Source: an uncultured Clostridia bacterium
GTDB taxonomy: Bacteria > Bacillota > Clostridia > Lachnospirales > CAG-274
NCBI GenBank assembly: GCA_910579745.1
Contig: CAJTVH010000001.1
Span: 1-64,000 of the forward strand
Direction: 5' to 3'
DNA length: 64,000 nt
In this document: positions 1-9,203 of the stretch, piece by piece
Layout: every line of letters begins with the position of its first letter
Numbering within the stretch: the first letter of the stretch is position 1
Made by a program: the position numbers and the translations under genes
The notes under the pieces: model-generated
Seen by the model: the letters and a program-made list of their open reading frames with translations, nothing else
Told to the model about the DNA's origin: nothing
Database searches by the model: none

Positions 1-167
1 TAAAAAAGTTGACATAATATATATGGCAATATAGGAGACAAAAAATTATTTTATTAAAAATTTACTGAATCATAGATAATTATTTTTACACTTTTGCGTT
101 TTGTCTTTAAAAAATGTGATTATATTTAAAAAAATTTTTTTAAATATAATTAGAGTTACTGTAAATT

Positions 168-383
168 TTATTGTTTATTTTCTGATGTGATATACTCTAT
201 TTTTCCATCGGCATATTCAATATATATTCTTTTGCTTTCCTCGTCGTACTTAGCTATTGGAAAACCCTGAAATTTAAATTTGTTTCCTTTGTTTTTAGAG
301 GATAGCTTAAATAATTCATCGTATATTTCTTTTGGTAATTTAAGAGAAGTAGTATAGTATGTATATTTAGAATCATCTTTCAT
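168..383 (-). CDS. Small hypothetical protein, 71 aa
   Basis: I do not recognise this protein. It is a soluble, charged 71-residue product without membrane segments or cysteines. Its second half reads like two or three short beta strands rich in Lys, Glu and Tyr (IYIEYADGKIEYI). A weak purine stretch precedes the start on the minus strand. It stands alone at the window edge, followed upstream on its own strand by a repeat-filled spacer, so it may be a remnant. Codon use resembles the neighbouring AT-rich genes. Coding status is likely but function is unknown. Confidence 0.5.
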   Translation of the reverse strand: MKDDSKYTYYTTSLKLPKEIYDELFKLSSKNKGNKFKFQGFPIAKYDEESKRIYIEYADGKIEYITSENKQ

Positions 384-1222
384 ATTTTTATTTCCTTTTT
401 ATTATATATACAAATTATAGATTGTGATTAAATTCAACATTTTATATAAAGAGTAACCCACATTTGTTATTATAGATTTAATGTGATTAAACTTATGTCT
501 ATGCCTAAATGTATTTGGCGAATTTTAATCATCATGGCAATTTTTATTTAATAAAGAGAATTTCAGAAAAAACATTTTATTAAGAGAACAAAGCGCTAAA
601 TGGTTGGAATTTTACTGAAGAAAAATGAAGTTTTATTTTTAACTTCCTAAAAATGTAAAAAATCACAAGCTGCTTTGAAAGATTTTGAATAAAATATTTT
701 TTCTTCATTTAATTTATATTAGAATTGCTATAAGTATACAGTAAGTTATTTTATCGTATCATTATATTATTTTACGCATCACTACAAAGCAATACTTTAT
801 GGATACTGTCAAAAATAATTTTATAAAAATTGTAGTGGTTAAAGATGCTTTTAAAAATTATTTTTTGCTGGAAGTATTACTTTGGCGGCATTTTAATATG
901 TTATTAATATTTTGATACGGGTATTTCCCTTATGTCTCTATTTTATTTGTCGGAAAACGCTATATGAATAAATTCTACAACAAAACAATAAAATAAATAT
1001 TAACAATTTTATATAAAGAGTAACATATTATTTAATTTTAAATTAATCAGTATTTGTCACAGCATATATTAAAGCTAAAATACACGAGAAAAATTACAAA
1101 ATATTTAAAATATATAATCAAAGTTTCATATTTATGGCTTTAAATGATATTTTTTTATTATTTTAACACATTTATATTCTTTAAATTTTTTTTAGTTAAA
1201 AAGAAACTTTTAAATCTTTACT

Positions 1223-1364
1223 AGAGCGTATCTGAAAACTGTCATAAACCATTAATTATATATGCAAAATATCCAAAAAATTATTAAAAAATAAATGAAA
1301 ATAGCTCAATTTCATTTTATTTTTTATAATTTTTTGTGCGTATTTTAGTTTTCAGATACACTCT
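1223..1364. repeat. Family-1 inverted-repeat element (MITE-like), copy A
   Basis: It begins AGAGCGTATCTGAAAACT and ends AGTTTTCAGATACACTCT, so the ends are imperfect inverted complements. The flanks read TA on both sides. Just inside the ends are A/T palindromes around AAAAATTATTAAAAAATAAA and its complement. About 142 bp, with no coding capacity. It shares its ends and interior with elements at 14743, 27881, 53666 and 61456. Confidence 0.75.
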
Positions 1365-1515
1365 AAAGCAATTACAATTAAATTTGATAAAAAATATTTT
1401 ATTGGCGTGTGGCGTTTAGCCGATGTTTAATTGTTATAGTCTTTTATAAGTATCTAAAATGTCAAGTAAAATAATTTTTTATCATCATATACATTGGAAT
1501 TGTTGTAAAGTTGTT
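1365..1515. repeat. Family-4 AT-rich inverted repeat
   Basis: The left end (CAATTACAAT followed by AAAAAATATTTTATT) is imperfectly complementary to the right end (AAAATAATTTTTTATCATC followed by GGAATTGTTGTAAAG). A related element lies at 56899-57097, and a weaker one at about 535-745. It abuts the family-1 copy A directly. Boundaries are approximate. Confidence 0.4.
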
Positions 1516-1693
1516 ATTTTTCGCGATTTTAAAATATCCATATAATTTTCAGATATGCTCTGATAAATAAATTTTATTGTTTCGCTATTATTAATTTCAC
1601 GAGTCGTTTTATGAAAATATTGATTAATACTGAATTTAATCAACATTTTTGTAGAGATGTGAAGATAAGCGACAAATAACTCGTGAAGTTTTT

Positions 1694-1860
1694 AGAGTGT
1701 ATCCGAAAATAAAGCCCACACAAAAAATTATAAAAAATAAATTGAGAAAATTGTTATTTCATTAATTTATTTTCTATTTTTCATAATTTTGTCTCATTTA
1801 AAAAGAACGCTTTATATTTTGAGAAAATCTGTTATTTGCGAAGTTTCCAGATACAGCCTA
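1694..1860. repeat. Family-1 inverted-repeat element, copy B (diverged)
   Basis: It starts AGAGTGTATCCGAAAAT and ends with AGTTTCCAGATACAGCCT, both variants of the family-1 termini. The interior keeps the subterminal pair around AAAAATTATAAAAAATAAA and TTATTTTCTATTTTTCATAA. It is more degenerate than copies D, E and H, as expected for an older insertion. Confidence 0.6.
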
Positions 1861-2000
1861 AATAAGATAATTTTTTATAAAAAATTAAAGAAAATATTAC
1901 TAATATGACACATTATAACAAAATATTACATTATTGTCAAGATATTCATTTGATATTTAGTTACATTACAATATATATGAAAAATAAAAATTAATTTTTT

Positions 2001-4598
2001 TTAATTTTCAATAAGTTCATACATATTTTTTTCTATTATCTCAAAAGCTTTTTCTTCCGGCATAGGTTTGCCCATATAAAATCCCTGCGCTATATCACAG
2101 CTTTTATCATTAAGCCACAATAGCTGTTCACGGTCTTCAATCCCTTCAGCGACTGTTGACAAATCACAGCATTTAGCGAGGTTTATAATAATTGATAAAA
2201 TATTTTTGTTTGTGTTTTCCTCTAAAATTGTATCTGTAAAAGATTTATCTATTTTTAATATATCAAGAGGTATTTGTTTTAAATATGTAAGAGATGAGTA
2301 ACCTGTTCCGAAATCATCAAGAGAAAAGCGAATTCCATAACTGTTAAGCGTATTGATTTTCTTTACTATATCGTCAATGGATTTTATGAGAACGGATTCA
2401 GTTATCTCAAGCTTTATATTTTTAGGATTAATATTTTTTTCTTTAACTGTATTGATTATAAAATCGACGAAATCATCACACATCATTTGCACAACCGATA
2501 TATTAACGGATACACATAAATCCGAAAATCCCTTAGATGTAAGTTTATTTATAAAATCGCATGTTGACCTGAAAGCGAATTTTCCTATAGGTATGATAAG
2601 CTGATTTTTTTCAGCCTGAGGAATAAATTTATCGGGACGGACAAATCCCTTTTTAGGGCTTATCCATCGTATAAGAGCCTCAAAGCCGTAAAGTTTTCCT
2701 GTTTTTATATTATACTGGGGCTGATAATATAAAACGAACTCATTATTTTCAATAGCGTTTTTTAAATCATTCTCAATAGACACTATTTCATATATATCAT
2801 TTTTCATTGAGTTATTAAAATATTTAATTTTTCCTTTAAAGTTCTCTTTAGCGATTTGCAGGGCTATATCAGCGCATTTAAAAAGCTCCTCGTAGGTTAC
2901 GCCATCGTCCGGATATAGGCTTACTCCAATACTTACGGAAATATTTAAGCGAACGTTATTTATATAGTACTCATTTTTTATCGCTTTAAAAACTTTGTCT
3001 ATGTAATCGTTAAGCTCGCCACTGTCTTCTATATACTCATAAATAACTACAAACTCATCTCCGCCTCTTTTGCAGACTTTCGCTTTAACATTTTCTACGC
3101 TTAATATTCTGTTGCTTAAATCTATTATAAAATTGTCTCCTGTGTTATGACCGAATATATCGTTTATATATTTAAAGTTATCAACGTTTATATATATAAG
3201 CGCTATTTTTGTGTTTGTTGTGTTTATAGATATAATACCGTTAAAATATTCCTCAAGATATATAAGATTGTTAAGTCCTGTCAGGCGGTCGAAATAGGCT
3301 ATTTTTTGTACTTTTTTCTCGTATTCTTTTAAAGCTGATATATTTGTGCCTACAAACTCAACTTGGTCAAGCTTAGTGTTATAGGAGCTCGCGTTCCATA
3401 ATATGTATACCCATTTTCCATTGTTTTCTATCAAGGGCATGTCAAGCTGTTCGTTATTTGCTGATGAGTTAATGATTTTCTCATAAAAGACGTTAAATAC
3501 GGTGTAATATGTTTCGGGGATAATATTATATATAGAGCCTTTTTTAATTTCCGTTTCTTTTAAATTTATAATTTTTTTGAAGTTTTCGTTATAGCTTATT
3601 ATTCCTCCGCTTTTGTTTATTTTAAAGGTTATAATATTTGAGCTGTTTATTATAAAATCGTTTTTTTTCTTTTCATTTATTAAGCTAACCGTTAATTTTG
3701 ATGAGTATACAGCGGTTAAACTTACAATTAATATTATTATAAGTATTGCTGCTATTATAAAAATATTCAAGTCATAAATTTCTCTGTATAAAATATCTTC
3801 AGGAATAACAGAGGCAAGTATCCAGTCATTGTTTTTAAATGGAATGAAGAAGGCCTGTGTTTTTTCTTTGTTATATGTAAATTTCTCTTTTCCTGATAAA
3901 GTCCCGACCGCTTTATTTTGTATGGATTTTATAAAAATAAGTTCGGGATTTGTTTCTGAGATGTTTCCTGTGTTTGTAATATTATTGGTTAAAAAGTCGG
4001 TATTTCCAGCCACTATTTTTTTATCTGACGTTGTTATAAACGAAAGTGTTCTGTCATCAAAATTTATATTTTTGAGATTATTTGTCAATTCTTTTGTATC
4101 GAAAAAGATAATAAGTATTTTTTCTATTTCCCCTGTTGAGTTTCTTATGGGGGAAGCGATAGCTATACCTAATTTTTTGCTGTTATAGTCATATATCGGA
4201 CCACTTAGTGTAGTTTTTCCCATACAGGCGTCTTTAAAATATTTATACTCTCCCATATTTATAATATTGTTTTCTTCCAAAAACGGAGTCCCGTCGGTAT
4301 TAAAAATAAATACCCCCTGAAAAAATAACGAGTCTTTTACAGACTCAAGGATTTTATTATAGTTAATTTCAGAACTTTTATATTTTAAATTTATATTTGA
4401 TATTGTTTTTACCTCGTTTAGTTTTGTATTTAAACTGTTTTCTATATTACGTGTTATTGAGTTTAATTTATCAAAGGCGTTATGGTCGATAACTTCTATA
4501 AGCTTCAAATAAATACATTTATAATAAACAAAATAGGAAATAACAGAGAAAATTATTATTATAATAAATTTGAAATATTTTCTGTTTAGTATATTCAA
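2001..4598 (-). CDS. Membrane GGDEF-EAL protein with extracytoplasmic sensor and PAS domain
   Basis: A likely cyclic-di-GMP turnover enzyme of 865 aa. It has a transmembrane segment at about 11-28, a Cache-like extracytoplasmic region at about 30-270, a second membrane segment at about 278-300 and a PAS-like region at about 315-425. The GGDEF domain (about 430-595) keeps RGGDEF at 511-516 but shows no RxxD inhibitory site just upstream. The EAL domain (about 605-860) keeps FEALIRW, ITESV, LDDFGTGYSSL and KIDKSF, so phosphodiesterase activity is expected. A GGAGGTG ribosome site precedes the start. The gene is monocistronic and divergent from plsC. Whether net activity is synthesis or breakdown cannot be read from sequence. 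Confidence 0.9.
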   Translation of the reverse strand: MNILNRKYFKFIIIIIFSVISYFVYYKCIYLKLIEVIDHNAFDKLNSITRNIENSLNTKLNEVKTISNINLKYKSSEINYNKILESVKDSLFFQGVFIFNTDGTPFLEENNIINMGEYKYFKDACMGKTTLSGPIYDYNSKKLGIAIASPIRNSTGEIEKILIIFFDTKELTNNLKNINFDDRTLSFITTSDKKIVAGNTDFLTNNITNTGNISETNPELIFIKSIQNKAVGTLSGKEKFTYNKEKTQAFFIPFKNNDWILASVIPEDILYREIYDLNIFIIAAILIIILIVSLTAVYSSKLTVSLINEKKKNDFIINSSNIITFKINKSGGIISYNENFKKIINLKETEIKKGSIYNIIPETYYTVFNVFYEKIINSSANNEQLDMPLIENNGKWVYILWNASSYNTKLDQVEFVGTNISALKEYEKKVQKIAYFDRLTGLNNLIYLEEYFNGIISINTTNTKIALIYINVDNFKYINDIFGHNTGDNFIIDLSNRILSVENVKAKVCKRGGDEFVVIYEYIEDSGELNDYIDKVFKAIKNEYYINNVRLNISVSIGVSLYPDDGVTYEELFKCADIALQIAKENFKGKIKYFNNSMKNDIYEIVSIENDLKNAIENNEFVLYYQPQYNIKTGKLYGFEALIRWISPKKGFVRPDKFIPQAEKNQLIIPIGKFAFRSTCDFINKLTSKGFSDLCVSVNISVVQMMCDDFVDFIINTVKEKNINPKNIKLEITESVLIKSIDDIVKKINTLNSYGIRFSLDDFGTGYSSLTYLKQIPLDILKIDKSFTDTILEENTNKNILSIIINLAKCCDLSTVAEGIEDREQLLWLNDKSCDIAQGFYMGKPMPEEKAFEIIEKNMYELIEN

Positions 4599-4883
4599 GC
4601 TTACGCACCTCCGTCAATACGCCAGGAAACTTTTATCTTTTATATTCATATGTAATGTTACCAAAAGATATAGTATATTTTGTTACAATATGAATTTTAG
4701 CGAGGAAAATATAATTATATTTTATCAAATTACATTATATTTTACAAGTTATTTATATAGAATGTCCCAATAAAATTATTGAGGAGTTTTCCCAATACGC
4801 ATTAAATTTAATCTTGACAATTCCTTAATATAATTATACCATATAATTAAAGAGATGTAAGAAATTCAGGGGGATTTTAACTA

Positions 4884-5636
4884 ATGTTTAAAAGTTTAAG
4901 AAGTATTTACTGGTTTGTTAGTTTTATTGTATCGATAGGATTTAGCTCAATTAAGCTATTTAAGGCTAAAATTCTTGAAAAGCGGGGCAAGTATGCCGAG
5001 CTTGACAAATATGCCTTTGACGTAACCACAAAATGGGCAAAAAGAAGGATGAAAGAAAGCGGGGCCAATATAGTTGTACATAATCAGGAGAAGATACCTA
5101 AGGATAGTCCTGTTTTATTTATGAGTAATCATCAGGGAAATTTTGATATAGCTATATTTATGGCGTCTATTGAGAAAAACACAGGGTTTGTGGCTAAGAT
5201 TGAGATGGAAAAGGCCATTATTGTAAGAGGCTGGATGAAATACATTCATTGTATATTTATGGACAGAAGCGATATAAAACAATCTCTAAGAATAATTTTA
5301 CAGGGAATAGAAGTGCTGAAGCAGGGACATTCTCTTGTTGTTTTTCCTGAGGGAACAAGAAGTCAATGTGATGAAATGCGTCAGTTTAAACACGGAAGCT
5401 TTAAACTCGCCACAAAATCAAAAGTTCCTATTGTTCCTGTTACTCTTGACGGTTCTTATAAGCTTATGGAACAGCACGGCGGTACGATAACTCCCGCGAG
5501 AGTTGACGTATATGTACACGATCCAATTCCAACAGCGGGGCTTAGCAAGGAAGAAATAAATGATTTGCCTAACAGGGTTATGGATATAATAGCCACGAAG
5601 CTTCCTCAGAACAGAAAAAAGGAAGCTGATGAGTAA
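4884..5636 (+). CDS. plsC: 1-acyl-sn-glycerol-3-phosphate acyltransferase
   Basis: It transfers an acyl group to lysophosphatidic acid to make phosphatidic acid, in membrane phospholipid synthesis. The 250-aa protein has an N-terminal hydrophobic anchor (about 8-25) and the family motifs in order: NHQGNFD at 82-88 (catalytic His and Asp), MDRSD near 126-130, FPEGTRS at 154-160 and VPIVPVTL at 181-188. Length is normal for PlsC. An AGGGGG ribosome site lies 10 bases before the ATG. A TTGACA box at 4814 with A/T-rich sequence behind it is a possible promoter, but the -10 spacing is poor. A bidirectional terminator follows. Confidence 0.93.
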   Translation: MFKSLRSIYWFVSFIVSIGFSSIKLFKAKILEKRGKYAELDKYAFDVTTKWAKRRMKESGANIVVHNQEKIPKDSPVLFMSNHQGNFDIAIFMASIEKNTGFVAKIEMEKAIIVRGWMKYIHCIFMDRSDIKQSLRIILQGIEVLKQGHSLVVFPEGTRSQCDEMRQFKHGSFKLATKSKVPIVPVTLDGSYKLMEQHGGTITPARVDVYVHDPIPTAGLSKEEINDLPNRVMDIIATKLPQNRKKEADE

Positions 5637-5680
5637 GGCGATATTTTTTAGTTTCAAATTTATTGAAATTTATATTGATT

Positions 5681-5730
5681 TAAACACAAAAAAGTATTGA
5701 TAAGTTACTATCAATACTTTTTTGTGTTTA
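5681..5730. terminator. Bidirectional Rho-independent terminator
   Basis: A near-perfect hairpin: a 21-bp stem (AAACACAAAAAAGTATTGATA and its complement) around a 6-base loop. The stem carries A-runs on one side and T-runs on the other, so it can end plsC from the left and the HD-GYP gene from the right. Confidence 0.85.
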
Positions 5731-5817
5731 AGGTATTTTAAAAAAATTTTTACGCTTTAATGGCTATGACAGATATTAAGAAAAAAAGGAAAAGATATTA
5801 GATTATTTTTATTAGGT

Positions 5818-6888
5818 TTACAATAGCTGAACTATTTGCAATTCACTCTCTTTTCCCAGATCAATATACCGGTTCTCAACCTTAACCATGGGTCTTGACG
5901 GTCTTGTTTTATTAGCAAAAACAATAGTTCCTACTTTTCCGTTTGACAATCTTACGTTATATCCCACATAGGTATCGGAAATGCCGGAAAGAAAAGCCAG
6001 AAGATACTCTGTGTCGAATTTTTGGAAGCCATCTCTTTCAAAAAGACGTATAACGTCAAATGGGCAGGCTTTTATCCGATTATTTTCCCTTTTTCCTGTG
6101 AGCTCGTCAAAAATATCAGCTATCGCCACAAGTCTGGCGAGTTTTGGAATCTCAAGTCCTCTTTGAGCCATTGGATAGCCTGTTCCGTCGTATCTCTCAT
6201 GATGGCTAAGAGCGACCTGGGCGATTGACTCGCCTACTTTGTCTTTTAAAATATTATAACCGTAAATAGCGTGTTTTCTCAAAAATTTTTTATCCTCTGA
6301 CGAAGGTTTAGAGGTATTTAAAACCTCATAAGGAATTTTTAATTTGCCTATATCGTGAAGAATAGCAGCCGCCATAACTTCCTCAATCTCAGACTTGGGC
6401 ATTCTTGCCCATTTAGCTATGACAGCGCTCATAAGTGAAACATTTAAAGAATGTTTATATACGTCATCCATTTCATCTTTCATACAGTTAAGCATTTCAA
6501 AAATTTCCATACCAGTGCAAGCGTTTGACATAACTACGTCAACTTCCGCTATTATTTTATCGAAATCAATTTCTTTATCGGTTCTAACGACTTTATCTAA
6601 AGTTTTTTTGACCTCTGTTTTGCTGACTTCAAAGTTTTCCTTGAATTTTTTAAATTCTGTGCTTTTTTTAACTTCCGCGAGGCTTGTAAACTGTCTTTTT
6701 ATAATTTCGCCATCGTCTTCTGTTTCAATAATAACCGCGGTAACGCCAGCCCTGGAAATTTTACCTATGCTATAGTCATCTAACGCGGTTCCTTTGGGTA
6801 CTATAGTAGTGCCGGTAATAGAAATAACGTCGGTTGCGGTAATCATACCGATTGTAAGTTTATCTGACCGAACTCTGCTTTTTTTCAT
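5818..6888 (-). CDS. HD-GYP domain cyclic-di-GMP phosphodiesterase
   Basis: A predicted soluble c-di-GMP hydrolase of 356 aa. The N-terminal about 130 residues form a poorly conserved regulatory part. The HD-GYP core runs from about 140 to 290 with LHDIGK (H178, D179), SHHERYDGTGYP (HH at 229-230, GYP at 237-239) and the helix ARLVAIADIFDELTG. All metal-ligand motifs appear intact. A C-terminal extension of about 60 residues (VGYNVRLSNGKVGTIV) looks like a small beta domain often seen at the end of HD-GYP proteins. No membrane segment. The start has a purine-rich GGAGATAT site. With the GGDEF-EAL gene it gives two c-di-GMP enzymes within 5 kb. Confidence 0.92.
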   Translation of the reverse strand: MKKSRVRSDKLTIGMITATDVISITGTTIVPKGTALDDYSIGKISRAGVTAVIIETEDDGEIIKRQFTSLAEVKKSTEFKKFKENFEVSKTEVKKTLDKVVRTDKEIDFDKIIAEVDVVMSNACTGMEIFEMLNCMKDEMDDVYKHSLNVSLMSAVIAKWARMPKSEIEEVMAAAILHDIGKLKIPYEVLNTSKPSSEDKKFLRKHAIYGYNILKDKVGESIAQVALSHHERYDGTGYPMAQRGLEIPKLARLVAIADIFDELTGKRENNRIKACPFDVIRLFERDGFQKFDTEYLLAFLSGISDTYVGYNVRLSNGKVGTIVFANKTRPSRPMVKVENRYIDLGKESELQIVQLL

Positions 6889-7439
6889 TTTGATATATCT
6901 CCTCTTGTATAAACAATGATATTACTTTATTAAAGATATGGATAAATTTCTTAAATGGTTAAATACGCTATAATGAAATTAATGTTAAAAAATCTTATAT
7001 TTATAGACGGTGATTAAATACAACTGTCTAAGTGCCAAGCGGACGCTTTCAGCGACGCATATCATTCGCATGAGCGCGTATTCGCCGGAGGCTCACCATA
7101 TATTCAGTGATTTTAATTACCAAATAAATAGTTTTATAACTTGATTATATCATTTTTTATATTATTTTTAAAGCATATTTTTTACATAATAAATTTACAT
7201 AAAATTATTGCTTATTATATCATAATTTAAACACTAAAAACAATAATAAATTTTATTAATTATTGTGAAAATTAATTATAATACTAAAAATGTTTAAATA
7301 AATTTCAGTTATCGTGAGAAATAAAACGCCGTTTTCTTATATGAGGCTTAAAAAGCCTTTGAAACATCCGTTTTCCTCGGTTGAGTTTTTGAAGAATTTT
7401 TATTTTATTTATAGCCTTACTAACAAAGAAGAACTTCGG
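6889..7439. other. Intergenic spacer with a structured repeat shared with 61200
   Basis: No gene is supported here. At about 7007-7105 lies a block starting TAGACGGTGATTAAATA, followed by GTCT and GCGGACGCTTT. It is much richer in G+C than its surroundings and has a counterpart at about 61206-61300, also upstream of a minus-strand gene. The rest is A/T-rich. A 66-codon plus-strand ORF near 7314 has no ribosome site and looks accidental. Confidence 0.4.
7007..7105. repeat. Structured repeat beginning AGACGGTGATTAAATA (copy 1)
   Basis: It shares TATAGACGGTGATTAAATA, a downstream GTCT that can pair with the initial AGAC, and an AGCGGAYGCTTT block with the segment at 61206-61300. It could be a non-coding RNA, a leader, or a short mobile element; the sequence does not decide. 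The right boundary is approximate. Confidence 0.4.
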
Positions 7440-8735
7440 TTATATTGGATTTTCATTGGGGTCGGAATTATCATTGTTTTCAGGAATATGTTGTTGTGTC
7501 TGAGATGGTTTTAAAAGCTCGTGGAGAACATCTATTTGGTCTGTAAGATTTTTAATTTTTATTACACAAAATATTAACAAACCTATGAGTATAAAAATAA
7601 AGAGCGAGGTTAAAAGCGGAAGTTTTGATTTTCTTCTTTTTGTTTTTGGTTCGTGAATTATTATTTTTGATTTCTGCCCTTGATTTTTTCTTTTTGGCGC
7701 GTGAGGATACGCTTCGTCGGGATATATATTTTTATTTTCACTCAAAGGAACTCGTTTTTTCTTTTTTATGGTTTGATTTCTGCCGCCTCGTCTTCTTGGG
7801 CTGTATCTAAGCACATCCTCATACCCGATGTCTCTTTGCGGGATATTTTTATCTTTAAGAGGAGGAAGATTACGAGTGAGAGGTTCTTCTTTTTCTCTTT
7901 TGGAAGCTGTTAAATCCTTTATAAATATATTATACTCCATTTCATCAGGGGCTTCTTTTTTTTCGCTTCTTTTCTCGGCAATCGGATGTTTAGCTTTTTT
8001 AGGACTTTTATCTAAGTTTTTAGAGGGGGGAACCTCAACACTACCGTTTTCCAAAGCTTCCTGCTCTTTTCTCTTTTTGTCGAGAAAGTCTTCGGTCTCG
8101 CCTAATTCCATATGTCTTTTGGGTTTTATTTTTATTGGTTTTCTCTTTTTTTTCTTTTTTGGTTCGTAGCCGTATTGGTCGAAGTCATCGTCGAAGCTGT
8201 CGTATTCATAATATTCGTTTTTATTCTCTAAAGCCTTTTTTTTAATTGGAGGAGCTATACGCTCATCATTATACGTGCTTTTGTCTTTTTCGACGTAGCT
8301 TTCTGAAGAAATATCAAAAAATTCATCGTCTTTATCATATTCAGAGGGGAAATCACTGTAATTATTATCATAACTGTTATTTATGTCATAATCATAGTTT
8401 ATTTTATTATCGTCGTTTGTCAGTAGATTTTCTTTTGAGAAGTTACTGAAAGTATCACCAAAATAAAAGCCTCCGCTGTTTTTAGAGTCTTCGGGATTAT
8501 GTGAGTTTTCGGAATCATAATTAAAGTTGTCGTAATATTCTAAATTACGAGAGGTTTTTGTATAATATGAATCCTCATCGTCTTTTACATATTCGTCGAA
8601 AAGCTGTCCGATAACTTTTTTTGTGAGAGCATCATTATAAAAACTTAACGTGTTCTCTAAATCCTGTTTTACTGCCGCTTTACCTTTTGCTTTATTTGCT
8701 TCTTTCAAATCCGTTACCTCCGAGACTGACGTCAA
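7440..8735 (-). CDS. Unrecognised low-complexity protein with one C-terminal membrane segment
   Basis: I do not recognise this 431-aa protein. Residues 1-60 form a plausible helical domain (KANKAKGKAAVKQDLENTL). About 60-190 is acidic and rich in Asp, Asn, Ser and Tyr. About 190-365 is strongly basic and Pro-rich (KKKKKRKPIKIKPKRH). A single hydrophobic segment follows at about 372-390, then a 41-residue polar tail rich in Asn and Pro. Topology is probably cytoplasmic N terminus with the tail outside. The basic part could contact nucleic acid or membrane lipid, but this is speculation. It is a single gene on the minus strand. Confidence 0.6.
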   Translation of the reverse strand: MTSVSEVTDLKEANKAKGKAAVKQDLENTLSFYNDALTKKVIGQLFDEYVKDDEDSYYTKTSRNLEYYDNFNYDSENSHNPEDSKNSGGFYFGDTFSNFSKENLLTNDDNKINYDYDINNSYDNNYSDFPSEYDKDDEFFDISSESYVEKDKSTYNDERIAPPIKKKALENKNEYYEYDSFDDDFDQYGYEPKKKKKRKPIKIKPKRHMELGETEDFLDKKRKEQEALENGSVEVPPSKNLDKSPKKAKHPIAEKRSEKKEAPDEMEYNIFIKDLTASKREKEEPLTRNLPPLKDKNIPQRDIGYEDVLRYSPRRRGGRNQTIKKKKRVPLSENKNIYPDEAYPHAPKRKNQGQKSKIIIHEPKTKRRKSKLPLLTSLFIFILIGLLIFCVIKIKNLTDQIDVLHELLKPSQTQQHIPENNDNSDPNENPI

Positions 8736-9098
8736 AGCTTAAAAATTATCGCGGAATTAGTCAGCGCTTTTTAAATCAGCGGGTATTTAATTTATATTAT
8801 GTTTTCCACGGTGTTTTCTCAAATATTTTTTAATTTATATATTAATTCTATAATTTTAATCGAAAAAAGTCAACGGTTATAGAAATTTTTAAAAAATTAG
8901 ATTTTTTTTGAAACTTCACAGCAATTATGTAGTTTTCAAAGAAGTCTTATTGTTAATATTTATTTAAGAAATAATAATGGACTCAAATTGGTTTTACTTA
9001 TAAAAATTTTTAGGCATCATGTTCAGAAGAGAACTGATTAATTATAAAAAATTTTAAATAAATTGATAAAAATTATTGATAAATACAACAATATCCTC
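8736..9098. other. Intergenic region with no recognisable feature
   Basis: This A/T-rich spacer separates the divergently transcribed low-complexity protein gene and mecA. I see no hairpin with a T-run, repeat element or small ORF with a ribosome site in it. Its right edge meets the mecA promoter. Confidence 0.4.
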
Positions 9099-9127
9099 TT
9101 TACAATTTCTAATATATTATTTATACT
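9099..9127 (+). promoter_or_regulatory. SigA-type promoter for mecA
   Basis: TTTACA (9099-9104), a 17-base spacer and TATACT (9122-9127). It is about 75 bases before the mecA start with no gene between. Confidence 0.65.
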
Positions 9128-9203
9128 AATATTGTAGGATAGTTACAGGAAGAATAAGGTATCAAGATAATATCGTGGTATAGTTTATAAAGGACGTGAG
9201 TAT

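Larger units (their letters stand above)
384..2000. other. Long AT-rich intergenic region filled with short inverted-repeat elements
   Basis: No convincing gene lies in these 1.6 kb. The stretch holds two family-1 elements (about 1223-1364 and 1694-1860), a family-4 inverted repeat directly against the first (about 1365-1515), and a weaker family-4-like repeat at about 535-745. An isolated family-1 end, TTTTCAGATATGCTCT, lies near 1541. Everything else is A/T-rich sequence in which I see nothing definite. The arrangement looks like serial insertion of non-coding elements. Confidence 0.6.

Noticed and set aside
1223..1860. CRISPR-like repeat array
   Set aside because: The repeats are inverted and irregularly spaced elements, with no constant direct repeat and spacer pattern, and no cas gene is present.
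4599..4640. c-di-GMP (GEMM) riboswitch before the GGDEF-EAL gene
   Set aside because: The G-rich bases there are only the ribosome site GGAGGTG; the conserved GEMM stems and tetraloop are not present.
4570..4773. Plus-strand ORF between the GGDEF-EAL gene and plsC
   Set aside because: It overlaps the start of the minus-strand gene, lacks a ribosome site and has an AT-driven Phe/Ile/Tyr composition.
7625..8169. Several plus-strand ORFs opposite the 431-aa protein
   Set aside because: They are Phe/Leu/Ser-rich shadows of the Lys/Asp-rich codons on the minus strand, with no ribosome sites.
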